Below, in pieces: positions 1 through 6,409 of a stretch of 12,934 bases of DNA (position 1 is the stretch's first letter; the number at the start of each line of letters is the position of its first letter). A program made the translations under genes and the position numbers. A model generated the notes under the pieces. The model ran no database searches. It saw nothing but the letters and a program-made list of their open reading frames with translations, and was not told the DNA's origin. The DNA is from Candidatus Kerfeldbacteria bacterium (lineage in GTDB: Bacteria; Patescibacteriota; Patescibacteriia; Veblenbacterales; UBA10138), in assembly GCA_016217875.1 (NCBI GenBank), contig JACRFN010000011.1, positions 1 to 12,934 on the forward strand. Reading direction: 5' to 3'.

Positions 1-893
1 AGTAAGCGGGCCAACCAACCAAAGGCGTAAAGAATGGTAGAAAATTTTAAAATGGCGCGCTTATGGTGCTCATCAGCCAATTTACCCGCGTAAAGAGTTA
101 TGAGCATGGTGACAAGTGTAGTCGAGGCCACCACCGCGCCTATGGCTATGTAACCTGAGATAACTATGGAAATAAATACCGGCCACAAAACCAAAACAAT
201 AAGCTCTTCACCAAAACCCATATAAGCCAACAAGTTGCGACGCTCAATGGGCGCGATTAGGCGACGATAAGTATCTACATAAGGAAACTCTCGCGGCGTA
301 AAAATTTCAGGCGTTCTCAACAACGGCCAGTTGGACAACAAAATGGCGGCACTACCCACCGCAAACAACAACCACCAAGAACCAACGGTCAAAAGTATGC
401 CAGCCAATATCGGTCCGACGACATAAACAAGTAACAAGGCCACTGACAAACCACTAATCTCGCGGCCTTCTTCGGTCTGATCTGAATAGCGGGCAAAATC
501 AGCGTGGTAGGCCGGCCAATACAAGGCTTTTTGCCAAGCATAAAGTACGGCGGCTGGAAACAAAAACCACCATGAGTAGGCGACCGAAAAAAAACAAGCG
601 TAATAAATAACCTGAACTACGGTCGACCAGGCCATAGAATGCTCATAGCCATAACGTGTAGCGTAAGCCGCACCCAACGGCATAAACAAAAAATAAGCTA
701 AATAAACTCCCAAAAAGAACAAAATAATGTCGCGTACGCCGTAGCCTTGCTGCCACAAATAAATCGGCTCAAACAACAGTAGCATAGCCAGGGCCAGATT
801 CTGCAACAGCGTAGCCCAATAAAGCTCGCGCATCTGGGGCGACAAGCGATGCGGCAATACGCCGCCCAAAGCATAAATAAAACGATGGTTCAT
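1..893 (-). CDS. MFS-type membrane transporter, C-terminus cut by window edge
   Basis: Reading the minus strand from the ATG at 891-893 gives 297 uninterrupted codons that run off the left edge, so about a quarter of a typical 400-residue protein is missing. The product is very hydrophobic, with long helices (for example near residues 27-46, 55-78, 90-130, 150-187 and 225-270) and few charges between them. A loop with GAAYATRYGYEHSM after the second helix and GKLADEHHKR in the second half both resemble the MFS motif A (G-x-L-a-D-r-x-x-r-r), which recurs after TM2 and TM8 in this superfamily. I infer a 12-helix major facilitator in the cytoplasmic membrane; the substrate cannot be told. It lies downstream of leuS and tsaC in the same direction and may share their transcript. 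No Shine-Dalgarno sequence is obvious before the ATG. Confidence 0.8.
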   Translation of the reverse strand, partial: MNHRFIYALGGVLPHRLSPQMRELYWATLLQNLALAMLLLFEPIYLWQQGYGVRDIILFFLGVYLAYFLFMPLGAAYATRYGYEHSMAWSTVVQVIYYACFFSVAYSWWFLFPAAVLYAWQKALYWPAYHADFARYSDQTEEGREISGLSVALLLVYVVGPILAGILLTVGSWWLLFAVGSAAILLSNWPLLRTPEIFTPREFPYVDTYRRLIAPIERRNLLAYMGFGEELIVLVLWPVFISIVISGYIAIGAVVASTTLVTMLITLYAGKLADEHHKRAILKFSTILYAFGWLARL

Positions 894-1052
894 GATGTCA
901 GAATAGGGTAAATAATTTTTAATTCCTAATATCTAATCAAGCCCCAATGGCCAAATCCCAATTTCCAATAAACGTTTAAATAATTTAAAGCTTGGAACTT
1001 TGTTGGTCATTGGAGCTTGGGGTTTGGAAATTATTTAGAAATTAGTTGTTAG
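894..1052. repeat. AT-rich inverted repeat between tsaC and the MFS gene
   Basis: This 159-bp spacer is made of degenerate CTAATTTCTAA-like and CCAATGACCAA-like words arranged head to head. The clearest arms are CCAATGGCCAA at 944-954 and TTGGTCATTGG at 1003-1013 (one mismatch). Flanking CTAAT/ATTAG words extend the symmetry to about 926-1045. The repeat vocabulary continues into the last codons of tsaC, whose TGA stop falls inside a CCCAATGA word. I see no gene or convincing promoter here. It may fold as a hairpin in the transcript and slow or end transcription after tsaC. Confidence 0.65.
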
Positions 1053-1688
1053 TCATTGGGATTTCAACTTCAAGACTTTATTCAATCTTCCTTGAGAAAC
1101 CGCACCAGGCCTTAGAATTTCTAGCCTGTCCTTATCAACTTTAACTACTGTTGAGGTGAGCCGGGGAGGCAAATTCCCGCCATCAACTATATATTTCAAG
1201 CCACGCGATTTGAACGCCCGACGCACCGCTAGCAAAGTGTAAGCAGTATTCCTGCCGGCTCGATTGGCTGAAGTGGCTGTCAACGGAACATTGGTTGCTA
1301 AGACTAACCGTCGCAACCAAGCGTTACCTGGTATCCGCACACCCACTAATCCGCCACGGCCCATAATGGCGGGCCGGAATTTATATTTAGGTTTTAAGAG
1401 TAGTGTTAATGGCCCGGGCCAAAAATAATTCGCCATTCGCAACTCGCTACGCGTCATCCGAAAATAGCGCTTAACCATTCTCAAATCAGAGGCAACCAAA
1501 GCTATCGGCTTTGGGGGTTCACGACCCTTAATTTTTTGCACACGAGCCACAGCCCTTGGATTTAAAGCATCAGCCAATAAACCGTAAGCAGTTTCGGTGG
1601 GGGCGGCAACAACCTCACCGATTTTTAGCAATTGACGGAGATAAGGAATAATTTTAACAGACTTAGGTAAGATTGTAGTTTGGGACAT
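1053..1688 (-). CDS. tsaC: L-threonylcarbamoyladenylate synthase (YrdC/Sua5 domain)
   Basis: A 211-residue single YrdC-domain protein that makes threonylcarbamoyl-AMP from threonine, bicarbonate and ATP. This is the first step of t6A37 modification of ANN-decoding tRNAs in the cytoplasm. Family signatures are visible: PTETAYGL at residues 30-37, the KxR pair in KGREPPKP (K54, R56), PGPLT at 91-95, RIP at 118-120 and TATSANRAG at 137-145 (the SxN motif). The length matches short TsaC rather than two-domain Sua5. The start is the ATG at 1686-1688. An AGGA four bases before it lies in the inverted-repeat spacer, so the repeat may supply the ribosome-binding site. It follows leuS in the same direction, a sensible pairing of tRNA-maturation functions. 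The C-terminal KLKSQ and stop are encoded within repeat-like sequence. Confidence 0.95.
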   Translation of the reverse strand: MSQTTILPKSVKIIPYLRQLLKIGEVVAAPTETAYGLLADALNPRAVARVQKIKGREPPKPIALVASDLRMVKRYFRMTRSELRMANYFWPGPLTLLLKPKYKFRPAIMGRGGLVGVRIPGNAWLRRLVLATNVPLTATSANRAGRNTAYTLLAVRRAFKSRGLKYIVDGGNLPPRLTSTVVKVDKDRLEILRPGAVSQGRLNKVLKLKSQ

Positions 1689-1689
1689 A

Positions 1690-1761
1690 AAATCCTAATT
1701 TTTAATGTCTAATTTCTAAACAAATCCCAACAACAATTTTAGAAATTAGAATTTAGGATTT
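1690..1761. repeat. AT-rich inverted repeat between leuS and tsaC
   Basis: Two nested perfect arm pairs form a long hairpin: AAATCCTAA (1690-1698) with TTAGGATTT (1753-1761), and CTAATTTCTAAA (1709-1720) with TTTAGAAATTAG (1738-1749). It fills almost the whole 86-bp gap between the leuS stop and the tsaC start. It shares its TTTAGAAATTAG vocabulary with the 894-1052 spacer, so it belongs to a dispersed family. In leuS-tsaC mRNA it would fold just upstream of the tsaC start. It may act as an mRNA-stability or attenuation element, or simply be a tolerated repeat. Confidence 0.8.
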
Positions 1762-1774
1762 GGGGTTTTGTTGA

Positions 1775-4700
1775 CTATTCCACCACAAAATTCACTAACC
1801 GGCCCGGTACGTACACCTGCCGGACAATCGTTTTTCCTGCCAAATGCCGCGCCACATTCACATCAGCCCGTGCTGCTTTAACTATTTCGTCTTCTTTGGC
1901 TCGAGCGGCCACCTGAATTGAGCTTCTGACTTTTCCATTTACCTGCACTGTTATACTTATGGTGTCACTCTTGAGCGCGGATTTGTCATACCCAGGCCAA
2001 GATTGCTCCCAAATATATCCCTTAAAACCCCTCTGCTCCCACAACTCTGACGTGATGTGCGGCGCAAATGGATATAATAGTATCAGTAATGTACTTACGG
2101 CACCATCACTTTTCTGGACTGAACTCATGACGTTAATGAACTCCATTAAAGACGCAATGGCAGTGTTAAAACGAAAGGACTCAATATCTTCAGTAACTTT
2201 TTTAATAGTGCGGGCTACCATAGCATTCAAACCATTGTCATTCCCCCGATGTCTATCGGGGGAATCCAGGGCCTTTTGTTTTTCTGGATTCCCTGTCGTG
2301 GCAGGGAATGACACAAAATTCCAGACTCTGTCCAAAAACCTGCGCAGGCCAATGATGCTGGAGGTATTCCAAGGCTTAACATCCTCCAAGGGCCCTAAAA
2401 ACATTTCATAAAGACGCAAGGTGTCGGCACCATATTTGACTACAACTTCATCAGGATTCACCACATTGCCATGTGACTTGGACATTTTTTGCCCGTCCTC
2501 ACCTAAAATAAGACCTTGATTACGCAATTTAAGGAATGGCTCACTAAAACCTATGTGGCCCAAATCTTTCAACGCCTTGGTAATAAAGCGAGCGTACAAA
2601 AGATGCATAACGGCATGCTCAGCTCCACCCACGTACAAATCAACTGGCAGCCACTGTTTGACTTTTTTAGCATCAAAAGCCTCCTGGTTGTTCTGTGGAT
2701 CAACGTAACGCAGAAAATACCAAGACGAATCAACAAACGTATCCATCGTGTCACTTTCCCGACGAGCCGGAGCGCCGCACTTGGGGCACTTCACATTATG
2801 AAATGACTCAGAGCGTGCCAGAGGCGACTCACCATGGGGGCGAAAATCAACGTCCACAGGAAGCTCCACCGGCAGGTCTTTGGCCGGTGCCGGCAGTTCA
2901 CCGCATTTAGCACAATATATAATCGGAATAGGCGCGCCCCAATAACGCTGGCGGGAAATAAGCCAGTCACGCAAACGATATTGGGTGGTTAATTTGGCGC
3001 CGATTTTAGCCGCAATCTTTTTTACAGCCGTGGCCGAATCCAAACCATTAAATTCTCCGGAATTAATCAGTGTCCCATAATCAACAAAAAACTCTGCGTA
3101 TGGTAGTCCAAAAAACTCTGGCAGTTTAGTAACCTCGCCATTTTTTTCACTAAAATGTCCCCGATTTTCGCAAACTATATAAGAGCCTGACAAATTACGT
3201 TCATACAAATCACCTGTCGCCACTGGAATATATGGATCATTAGATGAAAATAGGCCAACGATGTGTTTAATCTTCTTACTGACTGACCGCCAATCAGTAG
3301 CAGCTTCGGTAATGGCACGTATGCAGTTAGCTTGTTCGCTAGAATGAGAGGCATTAATCGGCGTCCAATCCATACCAACACATGTCGGCGCCACCAATAC
3401 TAACGCGCCCACGGAACGTTCTAAACGCTGAACAAATTGAATGGCCGTAGGGCCGCCCAAACTGTGGCCAATTATAATGCTATTTTCATTAATAGAACTT
3501 GCGTAGGGTTCCAGGGCTTTAAGCCAGGTATCCAAATCAGGCATTTGTGAGTCGGGTAAATCGGGCACAAAAACTTGATAGCCACGCTGTTCAAGCTCAG
3601 TCTTTAACCACTGATACCAATTCTTCTTACTGTCAGCCCCAGTACCATGTAAAATCAACGCCGTACGTTTTTGCGTGGGAACAACAACTTCCTTAACCGA
3701 CAATTCAAATTTCTTAGCAAACTCAAAATCCCTGGCATCATGCGCCGGTACGGCCATAATAGCACCAGTGCCATAGGAAGTGAGCACATAATCGGCAATA
3801 AAAACCGGGATGCGCTCCTGATTAGCCGGATTTATAGCTTCTACTCCCTCCAACCTCACGCCGGTCTTATCCTTCGCTTCAGCCTTTCTTTCCAACTCAG
3901 TTCTTTGTGAAGTAGTTTTGATATATTTTTTTACTTCTTCTTGATTCTTGATTCTTGATTCTTGATTCTCGAGGAGCGAAGCGACGAGCGGATGTTCCGG
4001 CGCCAGCACCATATAAGTGGCGCCAAAAATTGTATCAAGTCTGGTGGTAAAGACACGAATTCTGAATTCTGAATTCTGAATTCTGAATTCAACCTCAGCG
4101 CCTTCACTCTTGCCAATCCAATTGCGCTGCATGTCCAAAATCGGCTGGGGCCAATCCAAGCCGTCCAAATCTTTTAACAGCGCGGAGGCGTAAGCAGTGG
4201 TTTTGAAAAACCACTGCGCCATTTGCCGCTGCTCAACTTGGCTGTCACAACGCTCACAAACGCCGTCAATAACTTGCTCATTAGCCAGTACGGTTTGACA
4301 TGAAGGGCACCAATTAACTGGCGCTTCTTGACGATAAGCCAAGCCCTTTTTATAAAGCTGTAAAAACAGCCACTGCGTCCACTTGTAGTACGAGGGGTCG
4401 GCTGTATTAACTTCACGACTCCAATCATAAGAAAATCCCAAAGCCTTAATCTGCCTACGGAAATTATCAATATTCTGCCAGGTAAGCTCCCGCGGATGCA
4501 CGCCGGTTTTGATGGCGTAATTTTCAGCCGGCAAACCAAAAGCATCCCAGCCCATGGGGTGCAGTACGTTCACGCCTCTCATTCTTAAATAGCGGGAGTA
4601 AATATCCGTGGCTGTGTAGCCCTCAGGGTGACCAACATGCAAACCCTGAGCAGAAGGGTAAGGGAACATATCCAGCACGTAAGCATGGTTATTTGGCACT

Positions 4701-4783
4701 TCTTCACGAGCGACGAAGGTTTGTTCCTTTTCCCAAACTGCCTGCCACTTGGCCTCAATTAACTTGTGATTGTACTTATCCAT
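1775..4783 (-). CDS. leuS: Leucyl-tRNA synthetase with alpha/beta-hydrolase insert in the editing domain
   Basis: LeuRS charges tRNA-Leu with leucine in the cytoplasm. Class I signatures are present: HVGH at residues 49-52 and KMSKS at 766-770. Two CxxC-CxxC zinc modules lie at 159-179 and 624-669. CP1 editing-domain landmarks are FTTRLDT at 245-251, YGTGAIMAVPAHDARD at 337-352 and LINSGEFNGL at 572-581. The C-terminal anticodon-binding region follows. At 1002 residues it is well over the usual 800-880. Most of the excess is a serine-hydrolase domain at about 371-560, plus repeat-derived segments at about 232-243, 273-282 and 824-850. The threonine-rich editing motif has Leu where TTRPDT is usual. 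The start is ATG 4781-4783, without a clear Shine-Dalgarno. A likely promoter lies at 4829-4857. tsaC follows downstream. Confidence 0.97.
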   Translation of the reverse strand: MDKYNHKLIEAKWQAVWEKEQTFVAREEVPNNHAYVLDMFPYPSAQGLHVGHPEGYTATDIYSRYLRMRGVNVLHPMGWDAFGLPAENYAIKTGVHPRELTWQNIDNFRRQIKALGFSYDWSREVNTADPSYYKWTQWLFLQLYKKGLAYRQEAPVNWCPSCQTVLANEQVIDGVCERCDSQVEQRQMAQWFFKTTAYASALLKDLDGLDWPQPILDMQRNWIGKSEGAEVEFRIQNSEFRIRVFTTRLDTIFGATYMVLAPEHPLVASLLENQESRIKNQEEVKKYIKTTSQRTELERKAEAKDKTGVRLEGVEAINPANQERIPVFIADYVLTSYGTGAIMAVPAHDARDFEFAKKFELSVKEVVVPTQKRTALILHGTGADSKKNWYQWLKTELEQRGYQVFVPDLPDSQMPDLDTWLKALEPYASSINENSIIIGHSLGGPTAIQFVQRLERSVGALVLVAPTCVGMDWTPINASHSSEQANCIRAITEAATDWRSVSKKIKHIVGLFSSNDPYIPVATGDLYERNLSGSYIVCENRGHFSEKNGEVTKLPEFFGLPYAEFFVDYGTLINSGEFNGLDSATAVKKIAAKIGAKLTTQYRLRDWLISRQRYWGAPIPIIYCAKCGELPAPAKDLPVELPVDVDFRPHGESPLARSESFHNVKCPKCGAPARRESDTMDTFVDSSWYFLRYVDPQNNQEAFDAKKVKQWLPVDLYVGGAEHAVMHLLYARFITKALKDLGHIGFSEPFLKLRNQGLILGEDGQKMSKSHGNVVNPDEVVVKYGADTLRLYEMFLGPLEDVKPWNTSSIIGLRRFLDRVWNFVSFPATTGNPEKQKALDSPDRHRGNDNGLNAMVARTIKKVTEDIESFRFNTAIASLMEFINVMSSVQKSDGAVSTLLILLYPFAPHITSELWEQRGFKGYIWEQSWPGYDKSALKSDTISITVQVNGKVRSSIQVAARAKEDEIVKAARADVNVARHLAGKTIVRQVYVPGRLVNFVVE
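2236..2313. repeat. 78-bp compound palindromic element inserted in frame in leuS
   Basis: The element is bounded by TGTCATTCCC (2236-2245) and GGGAATGACA (2304-2313). It contains two perfect 8-bp hairpins, CCCCCGAT/ATCGGGGG (2243-2250/2255-2262) and ATTCCCTG/CAGGGAAT (2288-2295/2302-2309). A 9-bp pairing GGAATCCAG/CTGGATTCC (2261-2269/2284-2292) can join the halves. This is the familiar head-to-head CATTCCC...GGAATCCAG type of bacterial dispersed repeat. Its length is a multiple of three and it is read through as about 26 residues (824-850) in the linker of the LeuRS anticodon-binding region. The situation resembles Rickettsia palindromic elements inside genes. Confidence 0.85.
3104..3673 (-). 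other. RBBP9/YdeN-like alpha/beta hydrolase domain embedded in LeuRS
   Basis: LeuRS residues about 371-560 form a complete small serine hydrolase. It has a first strand ending in ILHGTG (oxyanion region, H379-G380), a PDLPDSQMPDLDTW segment typical of the RBBP9/YdeN family, the nucleophile elbow IIGHSLGG (Ser441, codon at 3461-3463), the acid loop SSNDPYIP (Asp516) and the histidine loop NRGHFS (His543). It replaces a short linker between the CP1 strand SVKEVVVP and GTLINSGEFNGL, where ordinary bacterial LeuRS has roughly 10-20 residues. No stop or frameshift separates host and insert, so one polypeptide is expected. Its substrate is unknown. Confidence 0.9.
3941..3968. repeat. Four tandem copies of heptamer TTGATTC in leuS
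   Basis: TTGATTC is repeated four times without error (GAATCAA on the coding strand) and is flanked by partial copies. On the coding strand it gives ESRIKNQ-type sequence around LeuRS residues 273-282, inside CP1 between the TTRLDT motif and the specificity region. Because seven is not a multiple of three, gain or loss of a single unit would shift the reading frame. Only changes of three units keep it. Confidence 0.9.
4057..4090. repeat. Five near-complete tandem copies of heptamer GAATTCT in leuS
   Basis: Four full GAATTCT units followed by GAATTC make a 34-bp perfect tract. It is translated as EFRIQNSEFRIR at LeuRS residues 232-243, at the entrance to the CP1 editing domain just before FTTRLDT. 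The unit length differs from a multiple of three, so single-unit slippage would break leuS. The unit differs from the TTGATTC tract 90 bp away but has the same length and period. Confidence 0.92.
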
Positions 4784-4803
4784 TCTACAAAAGGTTGAGT
4801 AAG

Positions 4804-4823
4804 AAAAAATGGGACTACTCCCA
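4804..4823 (-). terminator. Small hairpin with U-tract just upstream of leuS
   Basis: On the minus strand TGGGA-GTAG-TCCCA (plus positions 4810-4823) is followed directly by six T residues (4804-4809), 20 bases before the leuS start codon. The 5-bp stem is weak, but the layout is that of an attenuator or of the terminator of an RNA lying upstream. Alternatively it is simply the 5' end hairpin of leuS mRNA started from the 4829-4857 promoter. Confidence 0.4.
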
Positions 4824-4828
4824 ACACT

Positions 4829-4857
4829 ATGCTAGCATTTGAACCAGTCTATTTCAA
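4829..4857 (-). promoter_or_regulatory. Candidate leuS promoter
   Basis: On the minus strand TTGAAA (4852-4857) and TAGCAT (4829-4834) are separated by exactly 17 bp, matching the sigma-70-type consensus at five and four of six positions. The start would fall near 4822, giving a leader of about 40 nt that begins with the TGGGA/TCCCA hairpin. Confidence 0.5.
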
Positions 4858-4876
4858 CCAAGGACAAAACTTATCA

Positions 4877-5111
4877 TTGACCTAAAGACGAGCGCGTGGT
4901 AGCCTAAGAAACGCTTCTGTAAGCTTAAGTCTGCCCTTAACTAAAGAGTGTTCCCGCCTCTGACTGATTTCAAGTGAGGCTACACTCCCAAGTAAGTGCA
5001 GAGTACGGAGTCTGAACTATCCGTAGGCGACTACATACTATCGCGCTCCGGCTGGCCCTGGCCCTAGTCAGGCTCGTCGGTACTGGTCAGAGACCTCTCC
5101 GGTCTCTGGTT
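4877..5111. other. Structured non-coding region between leuS and the M23 peptidase gene
   Basis: This stretch of more than 200 bp has no convincing ORF but several strong stem-loops. A two-part helix is GAGTGT/ACACTC (4946-4951/4982-4987) enclosing GCCTC/GAGGC (4956-4960/4976-4980). Then come TACGGA/TCCGTA (5004-5009/5020-5025) and CAGAGACC/GGTCTCTG (5088-5095/5101-5108). On the plus strand a TTGACC (4877-4882), 17-bp spacer and a weak TAGCCT (4900-4905) could start a transcript that ends at the 5088-5108 hairpin. On the minus strand the same structures would lie ahead of leuS. I could not match it to T-box, tmRNA, RNase P, 6S or SRP RNA signatures. Strand and function are open. Confidence 0.45.
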
Positions 5112-5113
5112 TT
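5088..5113 (+). terminator. GC-rich hairpin followed by a short T-tract, abutting the M23 gene start
   Basis: A perfect 8-bp stem CAGAGACC/GGTCTCTG with a TCTCC loop is followed by GTTTT on the plus strand. It could end a plus-strand RNA from the 4877-5087 region. It touches the proposed TTG start at 5112, so it could equally be an attenuator or a translation-control hairpin for the peptidase gene. Confidence 0.4.
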
Positions 5114-6311
5114 GCTACTACGGCGTTTAATCGTGGCGGCCATTAATCTTGTTTTTCGTGGCTTGCTGGTTTTACCTTATAGCTTTAGCCGCCGACTTTT
5201 ATCTGGCCTTAAAAAACACACTCAACTAATAAACCCGGCCTCTTTTACTCACCATCAACTCTTGCTCTATCTGGTGGCGGCCAGTGCTATTATCGTAACT
5301 GCCAGCAACTTGGCTATCAAAAAGGCCGAAGTCGACAGCTTGGGTAAAAACAGTCTAATCTTCCCCTTAATAGAACAAGAGGCCGAATTTTCCATCAGCG
5401 AGGAGGGCTCAGGCGCCTGGCCTGAGGAAGCCAGCTCTATTATCTCAGCCGACCAAGGGTCAGCCAACACTGCTCCGGCAGACATCCCGCTCAGTTTAAC
5501 CCTTAACGGCGGGGCTATTCTAAAGCCACACCTAGTGACCACCCAGCCTGGCATCGCCGGTCGCGATCGTGTGGAAAAATATGTAGTGCGGCCGGGCGAC
5601 AACCTTTCAATCATAGCCCAGCGCTTCGGACTTAAACTGGCCACTATCCTGTGGGAAAACCGCCTAAACGAACGTAGTACTATTAGAGTCGGACAAACCC
5701 TAACTATTCTACCGACCGATGGAGTGAGCTATCGCGTCGGACGGGGCGACACGGCGACTAAGCTAGCCAGCCGCTTTCGCGCCCCGGCCCAAGATATTAT
5801 AGCCTTCAATCACCTAGAAGGAGGCTTGGTAGTGGGGCAGACTATCATCATTCCCGGTGGCCGGCCGCCAGCCGCGCCCCAGCTGGCCAGCCAACCCAAA
5901 ATTAATATTCCCCTGGTTCAAATTACACCGCCCAAACCGGCTGTCAGCAGCGGACGCTTACTCTGGCCCACCACCAGCCGACGCATCAGCCAGTACTACA
6001 GCTGGCGACACACCGGTGTTGATTTACCTAATAGTAAAGGCACGCCAATTTATGCGGCTGAAGATGGCATAGTGGAAACTGCCGGCTGGAACCGGGGCGG
6101 TTATGGCTATTACATTATTATTGACCACGGCGGCGGTCTTAAAACCTTATACGCTCACAACAGCAAAAATCTAGTAACCGTCGGCGGCCGGGTGACACGA
6201 GGACAGTTGATATCTGATATGGGTTCAACCGGCCGTTCCACTGGCTCACATGTACACTTTGAGGTACGGGTTAATGGTCGCCGGATCAATCCACTGCTGT
6301 ATATTAGATAA
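5112..6311 (+). CDS. Membrane-anchored peptidase with two LysM domains and an M23 (LytM) domain
   Basis: The order of domains in the 399-residue reading is a basic N-terminus, one membrane segment at about 50-66 and a low-complexity linker. A first LysM follows (about 156-200, YVVRPGDNLSIIAQRFG), then a second (about 207-248, YRVGRGDTATKLASRF), a proline-rich linker, and a zinc peptidase domain at about 283-399. The M23 ligands and catalytic residues are intact: H300 and D304 (HTGVD), H349 (YAH), and H380/H382 (HVHFE). The family cleaves peptide cross-links in peptidoglycan; LysM binds the glycan. I infer an outward-facing, anchored cell-wall hydrolase or amidase-activating factor. The start is uncertain: no ATG fits, and the frame is open from 5016 without ATG or GTG before TTG 5112. 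GTG 5133 is an alternative, and no Shine-Dalgarno is visible. It is the only complete plus-strand gene here. Confidence 0.93.
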   Translation: MLLRRLIVAAINLVFRGLLVLPYSFSRRLLSGLKKHTQLINPASFTHHQLLLYLVAASAIIVTASNLAIKKAEVDSLGKNSLIFPLIEQEAEFSISEEGSGAWPEEASSIISADQGSANTAPADIPLSLTLNGGAILKPHLVTTQPGIAGRDRVEKYVVRPGDNLSIIAQRFGLKLATILWENRLNERSTIRVGQTLTILPTDGVSYRVGRGDTATKLASRFRAPAQDIIAFNHLEGGLVVGQTIIIPGGRPPAAPQLASQPKINIPLVQITPPKPAVSSGRLLWPTTSRRISQYYSWRHTGVDLPNSKGTPIYAAEDGIVETAGWNRGGYGYYIIIDHGGGLKTLYAHNSKNLVTVGGRVTRGQLISDMGSTGRSTGSHVHFEVRVNGRRINPLLYIR

Positions 6312-6323
6312 CCAGACATCATA

Positions 6324-6409
6324 GGAACATAGAACAAATAACAAAGAACAAAAAAATAAGATTACTCCTTGTTATTTGTTCCGCGTTCTATGCTCCATGT
6401 TCTATGTTC
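6324..6409. repeat. Heptamer-built inverted repeat between convergent genes
   Basis: The spacer between the M23 gene and comM is an inverted repeat. AACAAATAACAA (6333-6344) pairs with TTGTTATTTGTT (6369-6380), 12 bp perfect. CATAGAAC (6328-6335) can pair with GTTCTATG (6385-6392), and GAACATAGAACA also matches TGTTCTATGTTC at 6398-6409. The GTTCTAT heptamer is tandem at the comM side. Since both flanking genes end here, a role as a two-way transcription terminator is plausible, although canonical U-tracts are lacking. Confidence 0.75.

Noticed and set aside
1959..2411. Plus-strand ORF of 150 codons opposite leuS
   Set aside because: It is antisense to clear LeuRS coding sequence, passes through the palindromic repeat and shows no family motif.
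3941..4090. CRISPR-like array from the heptamer tracts
   Set aside because: Units are 7 bp, directly adjacent without spacers, and lie inside coding sequence.
4784..5111. T-box leader of leuS
   Set aside because: A terminator-like hairpin precedes leuS, but the conserved GGGTGGNACCGCG block and recognisable stem I motifs are missing.
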